This document shows, piece by piece, positions 1 through 11,673 of a DNA stretch of 64,000 nt. Each line of letters begins with the position of its first letter. Positions within the stretch are counted from its first letter, which is position 1. The notes beneath the pieces were generated by a model. It was not told where the DNA came from, made no database searches, and worked only from the letters and a program-made list of their open reading frames with translations. Position numbers and translations under genes: made by a program. Origin of the DNA: Saccharibacillus soli (lineage in GTDB: Bacteria > Bacillota > Bacilli > Paenibacillales > Paenibacillaceae); contig NIOB01000002.1 of the NCBI GenBank assembly GCA_002189105.1, positions 1 through 64,000 on the forward strand, read 5' to 3'.

Positions 1-67
1 CCTCGACTTGCATGTATTAGGCATGCCGCCAGCGTTCGTCCTGAGCCAGGATCAAACTCTCCATTAA
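1..67 (-). rRNA. 16S ribosomal RNA, 5' end (partial)
   Basis: Read on the minus strand, this contains the universal 16S 5' sequence AGAGTTTGATCCTGGCTCAG followed by the conserved start of helix 6. Only about 67 nt are inside the window; the rest of the rRNA operon runs off the left edge. The mature 5' end near 67 is estimated from related 16S genes. The operon reads away from oriC, as expected. Confidence 0.97.
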
Positions 68-338
68 GTTGCGATCCGAAGACCGACTTATCAAGAAAGC
101 ACCATGTGCTCGTTTTAAAACGTTGGCGATTCTCGATTACTCAAGAACCTTTTATTCTCTATCAACGACTCGCTAGAACCTTTGAAAGATTTTCGCTTGT
201 CGCGGGAACTCCAAATCACTTTGCCCGGCTGGGGTCTGTGTTTTTCGTTCCTGATTCACTCGTTATCCAGTTTTCAAAGAACAAACTCGGTTTTTCTTGT
301 CCCTGCCGCTCAGTGTTTCTCGCAGCAACAACTCTTAT
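68..338 (-). promoter_or_regulatory. rRNA leader with boxA antitermination element
   Basis: This untranslated leader lies between the rrn promoters and 16S. On the minus strand, positions 284-261 contain GTTCTTTGAAAACTGGATA, the boxA-containing stretch typical of Bacillus-group rRNA leaders, where the NusA/B/E/G complex loads. Short open frames here have no ribosome binding site and are not called as genes. Confidence 0.7.
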
Positions 339-367
339 ATATTAGCACGTTCGTTTTCGTTTTGCAA
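339..367 (-). promoter_or_regulatory. rRNA promoter P2 (sigma-A type)
   Basis: Minus strand: -35 TTGCAA (367-362), 17-nt spacer, -10 TAATAT (344-339). It is the gene-proximal member of a tandem pair driving the 16S gene. Confidence 0.7.
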
Positions 368-478
368 GTCTTTTTTGAAATCTTTTTTTCAGGTTCTTGC
401 GAACCGTTCATCCGATTTCCTTTTTTGACTCGCTTACTCTTCCGAACCGCACCGGCGCTCTCTCAAGGCCGTTCTTAG

Positions 479-507
479 AATATATCATGCTGGTAGATAG
501 AAAGCAA
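479..507 (-). promoter_or_regulatory. rRNA promoter P1 (sigma-A type)
   Basis: Minus strand: -35 TTGCTT (507-502), 17-nt spacer, -10 TATATT (484-479). Tandem P1/P2 promoters about 140 bp apart are the usual arrangement for rrn operons in this group. Confidence 0.65.
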
Positions 508-551
508 GCATTTTTTCTGATTTCTTATCTAAACCTTGTTTAACACCTAAG

Positions 552-585
552 AAAAAGGCTCTCTGCCTAAGCAGGAAGCCTTTTA
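552..585 (-). terminator. Rho-independent terminator after the HD-GYP gene
   Basis: On the minus strand AAAAGGCT...AGCCTTTTT forms a stem with a C/G-rich inner part (CTGC/GGCAG) and ends in a T run. It separates the HD-GYP transcript from the rRNA promoters. Confidence 0.7.
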
Positions 586-641
586 GTTAGCATTTTCAGC
601 ACATATCCAATCTAATTTATTGCGTTTTGACGAACTAATCT

Positions 642-1796
642 CTATAACACTTCCATAATAAACAGATTGCGATTTTGAATTAGATTAATAATCTCTCCAT
701 TGCTTGAGACGATTGGACGGGTAGGTTGATGGGCATCGGCGTATACGATCTCTCCCATTCTCCGATTGCTGAGTTTGACTCGTGTGCCCAGTGACAGCTG
801 CGTAGTATGTTTAATCAGCGTTCGCACGATAGCTGGGTCCAGTCTACCAAACGAATCCTGCTGGAGCTGCTCCAATACCAGATAAGGAGAGGTTGCGCCA
901 CGGTAACGTCGATCAAGCGTCATGGCATGAAAAATATCCGCGACCGCTACGATCTTGGAATAGACGTGCAGCTTTTCTCCAGTTAAAGCAAATGGGTACC
1001 CACTTCCGTCAATTCGTTCATGATGCTGAAGTGCCGCCAACAATACACCTTCTTGTAGAGCTGTCGCGTTTTTGAGAATCTGATAGCCGTACGTCGTGTG
1101 ATTGTCCATCTCGCTTTTCTCTTCAGGTGTGAGCGGATCTGGTTTGTGCAAGATCGTAGGTGGAACCTTCACTTTGCCGATGTCATGCAGCAGGCCGGCA
1201 AGTGCAACCTGAATCCAGTTTTTCTGGGGAATGTCCATCCATCGTGCCAGCATATATGAAGTTAACGCACAGAGCACTGCCTGATGATACATGTAATCAT
1301 GTTTGTCCGGCATGCGAGGCGTAAATCCTAAAATGCGATAGCCTTGAATCTGATCGATCAGCTTCTCCAACTGTGCACGCCATTGAAAGATAGGAATCTC
1401 CATGCCCAGGACGGACGGAAAACCACTCTTAATCAATGCCACCATCTGCTCGTATTCTTCGATAAAGCTCCGTTCCTTGCGATTGAGCGGCGTTGAACCA
1501 GACTCCGATGTTTTGGATGAATCCGATTTTTCTTTTCCACCCTGCTTCAAGGCTGCTTGTTCTTTGTCTTCGGCAGTCTCTTGAATCTCAACCTGTTGGA
1601 TCATAAACGCATGCAGAATCTCCAGATCTCTAGGGAGCAGCACCCTGCCTTTTTGAAAAAGTAAATTCCCTCGATCCGTAAATACATTCGCTGCGATTTT
1701 TCTGCCTGCTTCAAGTTCATTTACGAGTACGTTTACGATGACACACCCCTCCTTTATTGCCAAAAAACCATCACTATGTTCAATTATCCTTATCAT
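642..1796 (-). CDS. HD-GYP domain protein, probable cyclic-di-GMP phosphodiesterase
   Basis: The C-terminal half has the HD-GYP signature: a metal-binding HDIGK motif, then an HHERIDGSGYP motif. This family hydrolyses c-di-GMP (or related signals) in the cytoplasm. The N-terminal part (NELEAGRKIAANVF...) resembles the small beta domain found before many HD-GYP modules; no membrane segment is seen. The gene stands alone between gyrA and the rRNA operon with its own promoter and terminator. The start is unresolved. The ATG at 1796 is used here, but it sits at the predicted transcription start, and the only good ribosome binding site (AAAGGAGGGG, 1755-1746) precedes an in-frame ATC at 1739 rather than ATG/GTG/TTG. 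Signalling class is confident; the exact substrate is inferred. Confidence 0.85.
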   Translation of the reverse strand: MIRIIEHSDGFLAIKEGCVIVNVLVNELEAGRKIAANVFTDRGNLLFQKGRVLLPRDLEILHAFMIQQVEIQETAEDKEQAALKQGGKEKSDSSKTSESGSTPLNRKERSFIEEYEQMVALIKSGFPSVLGMEIPIFQWRAQLEKLIDQIQGYRILGFTPRMPDKHDYMYHQAVLCALTSYMLARWMDIPQKNWIQVALAGLLHDIGKVKVPPTILHKPDPLTPEEKSEMDNHTTYGYQILKNATALQEGVLLAALQHHERIDGSGYPFALTGEKLHVYSKIVAVADIFHAMTLDRRYRGATSPYLVLEQLQQDSFGRLDPAIVRTLIKHTTQLSLGTRVKLSNRRMGEIVYADAHQPTRPIVSSNGEIINLIQNRNLFIMEVL

Positions 1797-1800
1797 TTCG

Positions 1801-1829
1801 ATTATATGTCGTGATACCAAGTGCAACAA
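1801..1829 (-). promoter_or_regulatory. Promoter of the HD-GYP gene
   Basis: Minus strand: -35 TTGTTG (1829-1824), 17-nt spacer, perfect -10 TATAAT (1806-1801). Predicted transcription start is near 1794. Confidence 0.6.
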
Positions 1830-1899
1830 TACCAAAAATATCCCAATTTACAGCTTGTTTGAGGTGCAGCTCATGCTTTCTTCAATAATTTTTGCTATT

Positions 1900-1928
1900 A
1901 AAAAGGAGAAGCCCTTTCGGACTCCTCC
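1900..1928 (-). terminator. gyrA terminator
   Basis: Minus strand: GGAGGAGTCC, loop GAAA, GGGCTTCTCC, then TTTTT. This 10-bp stem (two G-U pairs) lies 33 nt past the gyrA stop. Confidence 0.85.
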
Positions 1929-1960
1929 CTTCATCTGTCTATTGATTCGTTCAATAGTGT

Positions 1961-4504
1961 TTATTCTTCTGAATCTGCTTGTTCTGATGCTTGACCGACT
2001 TCGGCATCAGACTGGGATTCGGCAGTCTCCGCTTGTTCTTCCGTAAACTCGCCTTCTTCCAGCTCGTCCTCAATCGGATCTTCGCTCTTATCAATCCGGC
2101 AAACGGTCGCTACGGCATCATCTTCACGCGTATGGATCAGTCTCACACCTTGCGTGTTACGCCCCATTGTCGAGATCCCATCCATGCTGGTCCGAATCAG
2201 CGTGCCGCTCGTCGTGATAATCATCAGATCTTCTTCAGCCTTGACGACCTTCAAGCTTGCAACCGAACCATTACGTTCCGTTACATTGATCGTCTTGATG
2301 CCCTTACCGCCCCGACTTTGGATGCGATATTCGGATTCCGGGGTCTTCTTACCATAACCTTTGCTGGTTACGATCAACACTTCGCGTCCCGGCTTCACGA
2401 CGTCCATGCCGATCACTGTGTCGCCTTCTTCCAACGAGATCCCTTTGACCCCTGTAGCGCTGCGACCCATCGAACGAACATCGCCTTCTTTGAAGCGAAT
2501 CGACAGACCTGAAGAAGTACCCATGATGATCTCCTGTTCGCCATTGGTCAGCTTGGCTCCGATCAGCGCATCATCTTCGCGCAGATTGATGGCGATCAAG
2601 CCGCCTTTGCGAATGTTGGAATAATCAGTCAGCGGGGTCTTCTTCACGATGCCCTGGCAGGTGGCAAAGAACAAGTAACGGTCTTCTTTGAACTCGTTCA
2701 CCGAAATGACCGCATTGACCGACTCTCCCTGTTCGATCTGAATCAGGTTGATAACCGGTGTTCCACGTGCCGTACGGCTAAGTTCCGGAATCTCATACGC
2801 TTTGATCCGGTAGACTTTTCCGCGATCCGTGAAGAACAGCAGGTGGTTGTGAGAGTTGGTGGCGAAGAGATGCTCAACAAAGTCTTCATCCTTCGTCCCC
2901 ATGCCTACTACGCCACGTCCCCCGCGCTTCTGGCTGCGATACGTCGTTGCCGGAAGACGCTTGATATAACCCGTATGGGAAATGGTGATGATGACTTCTT
3001 CCTGTGGAATAAGGTCTTCATCCAGGATGCTGTCTTCCCCAACCGTAATCTCGGTGCGGCGTTCGTCGGCATACCGCTCCTTGATGTCGTTCAGCTCTTC
3101 ACTGATGATGTCCAGCAGCAGCTTCTCATCGGCTAGAATGGCTTTGTATTCGCTAATCTTGGCAAGCAGCTCATTATATTCATTTTCGATCTTCTCGCGT
3201 TCCAGACCTGTCAGGCGCTGGAGACGCATATCGAGAATAGCCTGTGTTTGTTCCTGGCTCAGTTCAAAGCGTTCCGTCAGCTGCTCACGAGCAGCATCGG
3301 CAGTCTGAGAGCCCCGGATGATGGCGATCACTTCGTCGAGATGATCGAGTGCCTTACGCAGACCATCCAGAATATGAGCACGGGCTTCGGCTTTTTTAAG
3401 ATCAAACTCGGTCCGGCGGCGTACCACCACTTTTTGGTGCTCCAGGTAGTGATACAGCACGTCACGCAGATTGAGAATCTTAGGCTCATTATTGACGATC
3501 GCCAGCATATTGACGCCGAAGGTCGATTGCATCGCCGTATGACGGTAGAGGTTGTTGAGCACCACGCTTGGGTTGACATCGCGGCGCAGCTCAATCACGA
3601 TTCGCATACCATTACGGTCGGATTCATCACGCAGGTCGGTAATTCCGTCCAGACGCTTCTCGCGTACCAGCTCGGCAATTTTTTCGACCAAACGTGCCTT
3701 ATTGACCTGGTAAGGGATCTCGGTGACGACAATTCGCGCCTTGTTGCCGGATTCTTCAATCTCGGCCTTCGCACGCATGGTGATCGAACCGCGTCCTGTC
3801 TGATACGCCTGACGAATTCCCGAACGTCCCAAAATGTATCCCGCAGTCGGGAAGTCCGGCCCTTGAATATAATCCATCAGTTCAAGCGGCGTCAGCTCTG
3901 GATTTTCAATCAGCGCCTGCACGCCGTCGATGACTTCGCCCAGGTTGTGCGGAGGGATGTTGGTAGCCATACCGACCGCAATCCCCGATACCCCGTTAAC
4001 CAGAAGATTCGGGTAACGAGCTGGCAGTACAACCGGCTCTTGCTCTTCACCGTCATAGTTCGGCTGGAAATCAATCGTTTCCTTGTTGATATCGCGCAGC
4101 AGCTCCATCGCAAGCTTGGAGAGACGCGCTTCGGTATAACGCATCGCCGCCGCCCCGTCGCCATCCACGGAACCGAAGTTCCCGTGACCATTGACCAGCA
4201 TGTAACGCATGGAGAAATCCTGCGCCATCCGGACCATAGTTTCATAAACGGCAGAGTCACCGTGTGGGTGATATTTACCGATAACTTCGCCGACGATTCT
4301 CGCCGACTTCTTGTGAGGCTTATCCGGCGACATGCCGAGTTCCGACATCGCGTAGAGCACACGTCTGTGAACCGGCTTCAGACCGTCCCGTACATCCGGC
4401 AGCGCGCGGCTGACGATAATGCTCATTGCATAGTCCATAAAGGATTCGCGCATTTCTGTGCTGATATCCCGATCTATAACCTGCGTTCTTTGTTCTTCCG
4501 CCAT
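1961..4504 (-). CDS. gyrA: DNA gyrase subunit A
   Basis: 847 residues, normal for GyrA. With GyrB it introduces negative supercoils by breaking and passing double-stranded DNA. The catalytic tyrosine is Tyr123 in RYTEARL. Ser84 and Glu88 occupy the quinolone-resistance positions in the sensitive form. The GyrA box (QKRGGRG) starts the C-terminal beta-pinwheel, which ends in a Glu-rich acidic tail. The start ATG has AGGAGG seven nt upstream. It is separated from gyrB by a terminator and has its own promoter with a leader of about 170 nt, so the two subunits are transcribed at least partly independently. Confidence 0.98.
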   Translation of the reverse strand: MAEEQRTQVIDRDISTEMRESFMDYAMSIIVSRALPDVRDGLKPVHRRVLYAMSELGMSPDKPHKKSARIVGEVIGKYHPHGDSAVYETMVRMAQDFSMRYMLVNGHGNFGSVDGDGAAAMRYTEARLSKLAMELLRDINKETIDFQPNYDGEEQEPVVLPARYPNLLVNGVSGIAVGMATNIPPHNLGEVIDGVQALIENPELTPLELMDYIQGPDFPTAGYILGRSGIRQAYQTGRGSITMRAKAEIEESGNKARIVVTEIPYQVNKARLVEKIAELVREKRLDGITDLRDESDRNGMRIVIELRRDVNPSVVLNNLYRHTAMQSTFGVNMLAIVNNEPKILNLRDVLYHYLEHQKVVVRRRTEFDLKKAEARAHILDGLRKALDHLDEVIAIIRGSQTADAAREQLTERFELSQEQTQAILDMRLQRLTGLEREKIENEYNELLAKISEYKAILADEKLLLDIISEELNDIKERYADERRTEITVGEDSILDEDLIPQEEVIITISHTGYIKRLPATTYRSQKRGGRGVVGMGTKDEDFVEHLFATNSHNHLLFFTDRGKVYRIKAYEIPELSRTARGTPVINLIQIEQGESVNAVISVNEFKEDRYLFFATCQGIVKKTPLTDYSNIRKGGLIAINLREDDALIGAKLTNGEQEIIMGTSSGLSIRFKEGDVRSMGRSATGVKGISLEEGDTVIGMDVVKPGREVLIVTSKGYGKKTPESEYRIQSRGGKGIKTINVTERNGSVASLKVVKAEEDLMIITTSGTLIRTSMDGISTMGRNTQGVRLIHTREDDAVATVCRIDKSEDPIEDELEEGEFTEEQAETAESQSDAEVGQASEQADSEE

Positions 4505-4682
4505 GACTGCCTCCTTCTATCATTGGATGCCTTTCGTTCTTCCCGCTTGAGACGGCGAAAAGGGTTCTGAAACGCACCTTGAGTCCTGCATAAGCATACG
4601 ATGGATTCTTTTTGTATGTTGAAAGCAAAGCCTTGAAATTGTCTTGCAAACGCCCGGAACGTGAGGTTCCCACATCCTTATT

Positions 4683-4711
4683 ATTATACCATCAATCCAA
4701 ACAAATGTCCG
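4683..4711 (-). promoter_or_regulatory. gyrA promoter
   Basis: Minus strand: -35 CGGACA (weak match), 17-nt spacer, perfect -10 TATAAT (4688-4683). It lies in the 340-bp gyrB-gyrA gap and implies a gyrA leader of about 170 nt in which no other feature is seen. Confidence 0.5.
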
Positions 4712-4772
4712 TATTTTATGCCGGAAAAACCGCTTGAAAAGACGTTTTTTCTTCGCTTTGGAACATTGACGA

Positions 4773-4808
4773 CAAAAAGAAAAGGCGAACCCGAAACGGG
4801 CCGCCTTT
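4773..4808 (-). terminator. gyrB terminator
   Basis: Minus strand: AAAGGCGGCCCG, TTT loop, CGGGTTCGCCTTT, then TCTTTTT. It lies 37 nt beyond the gyrB stop. A second small hairpin (TTCCGC/GCGGAA) sits between it and the stop. Confidence 0.8.
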
Positions 4809-4844
4809 CCTGAAAACCGTTCCGCTTCGCGGAAAGGGACTGCG

Positions 4845-6875
<2,031 letters not shown>

Positions 6876-6921
6876 TCATAATCGGTACATGGCGGCTTCA
6901 ATCCGTATGGATAAACCGCTG

Positions 6922-7173
6922 TTAGACGCCTGTGCTAAAAGTCTTGGAACGCTTCTTGAGCGTGGCCGACGAGATGGGCGAATAATACACAACCGACTTG
7001 GTAACCACGATCGATTTGGCTTCCTCTTCGCCGATCGTCTCCACCTTTTTATTTTCCTTGGCGGCGGTGACAAACTGCTTGGAGATGCGGGAAGACTTTT
7101 CGATCGAAACGTCGAAGATGGCGATCAGTTCCGAAGAACGAATGATTTTTTCGCCGCCGAGATGAATATACAT
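6922..7173 (-). CDS. remB: Extracellular matrix regulatory protein RemB (DUF370)
   Basis: 83 residues from ATG 7173 (MYIHLGGEKIIRSSELIAIFD). RemB (YaaB) is the DUF370 paralogue of the matrix regulator RemA and is found between recF and gyrB throughout Bacillales. The upstream in-frame TTG at 7185 abuts the GGGAGG site and is too close to be the start. The gene follows recF by 29 nt and is probably co-transcribed with it. Family assignment is confident; RemB function is less well established than that of RemA. Confidence 0.9.
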   Translation of the reverse strand: MYIHLGGEKIIRSSELIAIFDVSIEKSSRISKQFVTAAKENKKVETIGEEEAKSIVVTKSVVYYSPISSATLKKRSKTFSTGV

Positions 7174-7202
7174 AAGAATCCGCAACCTCCCTGACCCTAG
7201 CT

Positions 7203-8312
7203 CTAGGATTCGACATGTCCTTCGCTGACCTGATAAATATGTGCGCCCTGCAACTTCTCCGCATGAATCGTCTCGATCCCGGTTGCAGTAATAAACGTCT
7301 GCACCCGGCTCTGGAACGTTTCGATCAGCTGCGTCTGCCGGTAAGGGTCCAGCTCGGACAGGACGTCGTCGAGCAGCAGAATCGGATATTCGCCGATTTC
7401 TTCGTGAATGAGTTCGATCTCCGCCAGCTTGAGCGAGAGCGCGGTGGTACGCTGCTGGCCTTGAGAACCGAAACTGTGGACTTCTTTGTCGTTGATAAAA
7501 AAGCTCAAGTCATCCCGATGAGGGCCGGCAAGTGTCGTTCCTCGACGGATTTCTTGTTCGCGCACTTGTGATAATTTTATCATAAATTGTTCCAATAAGA
7601 CAGCTTCATCTTCCTCTTCAGCTTCGCCAAACGAGGGAACATAATGTAATCCCAGGCTCTCGCTGCCGCCAGTTATCCCCTTGTGGATATCCTGCGCCCA
7701 GACTTGAAGCTTGCGGATAAATCGCTTGCGGCGGCGGACGATGTTTGCTCCATGTTCCGCAAGCTGCTCATTCCAGATCTCCATCATCACGGGGTCCGGC
7801 GTCTTGCCGTAAGACTGTTTAAGCAGATTGTTGCGCTGGATCAGCACTTTCTGGTACTGCTGCAAATGGAACAAATAACTCGGCTGCACCTGTCCGATCT
7901 CCATGTCGAGAAAACGACGGCGTATTCCCGGTGTTCCCTTGACGATCTCCAGGTCTTCCGGTGCGAACATGACGGCGTTTAGCGTGCCGATAAAATCGCT
8001 GAGTTTGCGCTGTTCCAGTCCATTGATCTTCGCTTTTTTCCCCTTGGGAGACAGGTTTAGCTCCAGATGAACGCTGCCGTACTTCTTCTCAACATGACAT
8101 CCTGCATAGGCGCTGTCTTCGCCAAAGGAAATCAGCTCACGGTCTTTGGAGGTACGGTGCGATTTGGTGAGCGCCAGGACGAACAGGGATTCGAGCATAT
8201 TGGTCTTGCCCTGGGCGTTGCGGCCAATCATCAGATTCACGCTTCCGAAGTTTTCCAGTTTCAGTTCGCTATAGTTGCGGTAATTCTTGAGTGCGATGTC
8301 TCTAACTTGCAC
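7203..8312 (-). CDS. recF: DNA replication and repair protein RecF
   Basis: 369 residues from GTG 8312 (MQVRDIALKNYRNY). SMC-like ATPase that helps load RecA at single-strand gaps. Walker A is GRNAQGKTN, the ABC signature is in SFGSQGQQRTTALSLKLAE, and Walker B is ILLLDDVLSELD. The open frame extends 22 codons further upstream, but that part reads through the preceding terminator and has no start with a ribosome site. AGGAGG lies 12 nt before the GTG. Confidence 0.95.
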   Translation of the reverse strand: MQVRDIALKNYRNYSELKLENFGSVNLMIGRNAQGKTNMLESLFVLALTKSHRTSKDRELISFGEDSAYAGCHVEKKYGSVHLELNLSPKGKKAKINGLEQRKLSDFIGTLNAVMFAPEDLEIVKGTPGIRRRFLDMEIGQVQPSYLFHLQQYQKVLIQRNNLLKQSYGKTPDPVMMEIWNEQLAEHGANIVRRRKRFIRKLQVWAQDIHKGITGGSESLGLHYVPSFGEAEEEDEAVLLEQFMIKLSQVREQEIRRGTTLAGPHRDDLSFFINDKEVHSFGSQGQQRTTALSLKLAEIELIHEEIGEYPILLLDDVLSELDPYRQTQLIETFQSRVQTFITATGIETIHAEKLQGAHIYQVSEGHVES

Positions 8313-8351
8313 GTGATCTTCAATCCTCCTGTGCGCCCGCCGCAAAAATGA

Positions 8352-8391
8352 AGACGAGGCCCGCCTGCTGCTACGCAAAGCCGCCTCGTCT
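8352..8391 (-). terminator. Terminator/attenuator between yaaA and recF
   Basis: Minus strand: AGACGAGGC ... GCCTCGTCT, a perfect 9-bp stem followed by TCATTTTTG. It lies in the 150-bp gap ahead of recF, so it may only partly separate yaaA from recF. Confidence 0.6.
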
Positions 8392-8392
8392 G

Positions 8393-8401
8393 TGTGGATA
8401 A
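8393..8401 (-). promoter_or_regulatory. DnaA box
   Basis: Perfect 9-mer TTATCCACA on the minus strand, in the recF-yaaA gap and about 1.8 kb from the nearest oriC cluster. Confidence 0.6.
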
Positions 8402-8462
8402 CCCGCCATTTGCGGATCGGATGGATTTCTTTGGGATCGTCCCTGTGGAAAAAGAAAAGGGA

Positions 8463-8684
8463 TTAGTCCTCCTTCGCCACTTTGAACGATCCTTCGCCGT
8501 CAACTTCGACCGTATCGCCGGGATATAGTTTGCGTCCGCGGCGTTCTTCGCTTTCTCCGTTGACTTTGACCAAGCCTTCGGCGATCAGCATCTTGGCGCT
8601 GCCGCCGGTAGAGATGCAGTTGGCCAGTTTCAGAAATGTATCGAGCTTGATGTATTCCGTGCGGATGGATACTTCATTCATCAT
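8463..8684 (-). CDS. yaaA: S4 RNA-binding domain protein YaaA/RlbA
   Basis: 73 residues, almost all one S4 domain: MMNEVSIRTEYIKLDTFLK, then GGSAKMLIAEGLVKVNGE and RRGRKLYPGDTVEV. The family sits between dnaN and recF in Bacillales and is implicated in large-subunit ribosome assembly. The start at 8684 is chosen for AAAGGAAGG just upstream. Confidence 0.92.
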   Translation of the reverse strand: MMNEVSIRTEYIKLDTFLKLANCISTGGSAKMLIAEGLVKVNGESEERRGRKLYPGDTVEVDGEGSFKVAKED

Positions 8685-8924
8685 TTTGCCTTCCTTTCGC
8701 GCTGGTGTCAAAAAGAAAAGGCAGTGGAAGTGCCGGAGAAATTTCGTTTCGGTCGCTGTCTCGACCGGGAAGAGGGATTTTATTTTGGGCAGAATCTTCC
8801 CGGGTTCAAAGGCGAACGCAGCCTATGCTTCCGAAGTGACTTTCTCCGAAAGTCTGTACCTCCACTGAAATTTCTCCTCTGCCTCTAGCTTTTCTTTAGA
8901 ACTGGGTTTCTATATTTTTAAAGA

Positions 8925-10067
8925 TTAGTTGGTGGTCCGGTAAGGCAGGATGATATACAAACTGCGGCTGTCGTCGGTTGGTTCGATGATGATTGGGCTC
9001 ATCACGCCGGTGAAGCGGATCGTCAGCTGATCGCTTTCGATCACTTTCAGCACATCCAGCATATATTTCGAGTTAAACGACAAACGAAGTTGTTCGCCTT
9101 CAAACTCGGAAAGTTCAATTTCTTCTTTGACGCGGCCGAGTTCGGTTGAACTGGACGAAATCTCAAGACCTCCCTGTTCGAGCGTCTGCATACGAACGAT
9201 GTTGGTCTTCTCTTCGCGCGACAGCAAATAAGCACGATCAATCGATTCGCTCAGTTTCTTGGTGTCCAGCAGCAGGCGAGTCTTGTGGCTGGAAGGGATG
9301 ATCTTCGATGTGTCCGGGTACAATCCATCCAGAATACGCGAATAGAACAGCACGCGATCCACTTTGAACAAGACTTGATTATCAGCGACCACAATATCCA
9401 CAAGGGTATTTTGATCGGGGATGATCTTGCTCAGTTCGTTTAACGTCTTACCCGAGATCACCACATTGTTGAATTCGACATCTTCTGCACCTTCCAGGCG
9501 AACGGTCCGAGTAGCCAGACGGTGACGGTCTGTTGCCACGAATTTGAGCTGGCCTTCTTTGAGGCTCCACATCACTCCGGTCAGAATCGGGGTAGTTTCT
9601 TGTGTCGAGATCGAGAAGACGGTTTGGCGAATCATGTGCCGCAGCAGATCGCCAGGCACCGACAGTACGCGATTTTCCTCAATGCTAGGCAGAACCGGGA
9701 ACTCTTCCGGGTCCAGTCCAACGAGTTGAATGTCCGTTGCGCCCGCGCGGATAAAGGTCTGGAATCCGCTGCCTACTTCCATCTCAATCTCCTGAGTCGG
9801 CAGCTTTTTAATAATTTCCACGAAAAATTTAGCGGGGAGCACAACGCTGCCCACTTTCTCTACCGTCACAACGGTCTTATTGCCTTCTTCCGCAGGAATG
9901 AACGCCTGAATCGAAATGTCCGTATCGCTGGCCGTCAAGGTTACGCCGTGATAAGCCACGTCGAATTTGATGCCGCCGAGAATTGGAATAGTCGTCCGGC
10001 TGGAAATGGCTTTGGATACATGTTGAATGGCATCGCTGAGGTGCGATTTGGAAATGCTGATCTTCAT
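8925..10067 (-). CDS. dnaN: DNA polymerase III beta subunit (sliding clamp)
   Basis: 380 residues, full length, with the three repeated clamp folds and the C-terminal IEPTDDSRSLYIILPYRT strand typical of DnaN. The ring-shaped dimer tethers polymerase to DNA and binds many replication and repair factors. ATG start with a GGAGTGACGAG ribosome site. It is separated from dnaA by the unwinding region of oriC. Confidence 0.98.
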   Translation of the reverse strand: MKISISKSHLSDAIQHVSKAISSRTTIPILGGIKFDVAYHGVTLTASDTDISIQAFIPAEEGNKTVVTVEKVGSVVLPAKFFVEIIKKLPTQEIEMEVGSGFQTFIRAGATDIQLVGLDPEEFPVLPSIEENRVLSVPGDLLRHMIRQTVFSISTQETTPILTGVMWSLKEGQLKFVATDRHRLATRTVRLEGAEDVEFNNVVISGKTLNELSKIIPDQNTLVDIVVADNQVLFKVDRVLFYSRILDGLYPDTSKIIPSSHKTRLLLDTKKLSESIDRAYLLSREEKTNIVRMQTLEQGGLEISSSSTELGRVKEEIELSEFEGEQLRLSFNSKYMLDVLKVIESDQLTIRFTGVMSPIIIEPTDDSRSLYIILPYRTTN

Positions 10068-10080
10068 CTCGTCACTCCTG

Positions 10081-10215
10081 TATAGAGAATATATTCTTTA
10101 AGATCTTTTAAGTAAAAGTAGTAGGGACCCTGCATATGTGGATAACTCTCAAAAATAGCTGAAAAACATAACAAACTAAGCCTATCCACATGTGTATAAG
10201 TTGTGCATAGGCTTT
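10081..10215 (-). other. oriC unwinding region (dnaA-dnaN spacer)
   Basis: On the minus strand this holds, in order: a DnaA box-like site CTATGCACA (10210-10202), TTATACACA (10199-10191), a variant box on the opposite strand (CTATCCACA, plus 10182-10190), a perfect TTATCCACA (10145-10137), a GC-rich GGGTCCC (10130-10124), triplets TAC-TAC-TTT-TAC-TTA (10123-10109), and an AT-rich stretch to 10081. DnaA box, GC cluster and DnaA-trios followed by AT-rich DNA is the basal unwinding system described for Bacillus subtilis. An inverted repeat AAGCCTAT/ATAGGCTT brackets the first three boxes. Confidence 0.75.
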
Positions 10216-10223
10216 TTGTTTAT

Positions 10224-11579
10224 TCAGGAAGGATTTTTGATTTTCTCCGTAAGGCTGTGGACAACTTTAGATAGCTCCTGGTCGTTTTTAATCGAATGGG
10301 AGATCTTCTCATGAGCGTGGATGACCGTGGTATGGTCGCGTCCACCAAAAGCTTCGCCGATCTTGGGCAGCGAATAATCAGTCAACTCGCGGGACAAATA
10401 CATGGCGACTTGGCGCGGAAACGCGATCGCTTTGGTCCGTTTTCTCGCCTTAAAGTCTTCCATTCTGAGATTGTAATACTCCCCAACCCGCTGCTGAATG
10501 TCCTGGATCGTAATGATCCGGGGGCGACTGGACGGAATGATGTCCTTGAGCGCTTCAGCAGCCAGATGAGCCGTCACATCCTGATTCGTCAGCGACGAAT
10601 AAGCGACGACGCGAATCAACGCCCCTTCAAGCTCCCGAATGTTGGTGTCAATCTGATTGGCGATGTACATCATCGCTTCGTTTGGCACGTCCAGGTTTTC
10701 CGCACGCGCCTTTTTTCGCAGAATCGCAATCCGCGTCTCCAGGTCCGGAGGCTGAATATCGGTAATCAAGCCCCATTCAAACCTCGAACGCAGCCGTTCT
10801 TCAAGCGTCGGAATCTCTTTTGGCGGCCGATCACTGGAGATGATGATCTGCTTGCTCTCTTCATGCAGCGCGTTGAACGTATGGAAAAATTCCTCCTGCG
10901 TCGATTCCTTGCCTGCGATGAATTGAATATCGTCAATCAGCAGAATATCGATGTTGCGATATTTGTTGCGGAAGCTCTCGCCCCGGTTATCGCGGATCGA
11001 GTTAATGAACTCGTTCGTGAATTTCTCTGAAGAGATGTATACCACGCGGCTGCTGGGATTGTGCTGCAAAATATAATGTCCGATCGCGTGCATCAGATGC
11101 GTTTTTCCCAGTCCCACGCCTCCGTACAGGAACAGGGGATTGTAGGCTTTTGCCGGCGCCTCGGCGACGGCGAGCGATGCCGCATGGGCAAAGCGGTTGC
11201 CTGATCCAATGACGAACGTATCGAACGTATATTTCGGATTCAGCATATTGGCATTGGTTTCGACGCTGCTAGGCACCGGCGCTGGCGCCGGTGCCGCCGG
11301 TTTTTGCAGCAGTTCTTCCTCACGTCCTGGCTCTTCGATGACGAATTTGACCGTGACGCTGCGTCCGAGCACGTCAAAAGCCACCTGCGCCACAAGCTTG
11401 GTATACCGGCTTTCCAGCCATTCTACGGCAAACGTCGTGGGTGCCGATACGGTGAGCGAAGTCTGCGTAAGCTGAATGGCCTGCGTTGCCTTGAACCAGG
11501 TGTCGAAGCTGGGTTTGCTCAGCTTTGTTTGGATGATGGATAAAATCTGCTGCCACAATTGAGCGGTATGGCTGTCCAC
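10224..11579 (-). CDS. dnaA: Chromosomal replication initiator protein DnaA
   Basis: 451 residues starting at GTG 11579, with AAAGGAGTG upstream. Domain I is at the N-terminus ([13 protein letters not shown]), then a variable Ala/Pro linker. The AAA+ domain has Walker [10 protein letters not shown] and Walker [14 protein letters not shown]. The C-terminal DnaA-box-binding helix-turn-helix has the signature [16 protein letters not shown]. It binds the DnaA boxes on both sides of its own gene and opens oriC. Box clusters overlapping its upstream region suggest autoregulation. Confidence 0.99.
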   Translation of the reverse strand: MDSHTAQLWQQILSIIQTKLSKPSFDTWFKATQAIQLTQTSLTVSAPTTFAVEWLESRYTKLVAQVAFDVLGRSVTVKFVIEEPGREEELLQKPAAPAPAPVPSSVETNANMLNPKYTFDTFVIGSGNRFAHAASLAVAEAPAKAYNPLFLYGGVGLGKTHLMHAIGHYILQHNPSSRVVYISSEKFTNEFINSIRDNRGESFRNKYRNIDILLIDDIQFIAGKESTQEEFFHTFNALHEESKQIIISSDRPPKEIPTLEERLRSRFEWGLITDIQPPDLETRIAILRKKARAENLDVPNEAMMYIANQIDTNIRELEGALIRVVAYSSLTNQDVTAHLAAEALKDIIPSSRPRIITIQDIQQRVGEYYNLRMEDFKARKRTKAIAFPRQVAMYLSRELTDYSLPKIGEAFGGRDHTTVIHAHEKISHSIKNDQELSKVVHSLTEKIKNPS

Positions 11580-11673
11580 AAACTGTCACTCCTTTGAAAT
11601 CATACGATGTGGCTTGAGCCGTAGCATCCGCCGAGAATTTATCTGGAAATCGTGTAGGTATGCCGAGCGCGGG

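Noticed and set aside
3248-4570. 440-codon plus-strand open frame opposite gyrA
   Set aside because: Complete shadow of gyrA in an antisense frame, with no ribosome site and no recognisable protein pattern.
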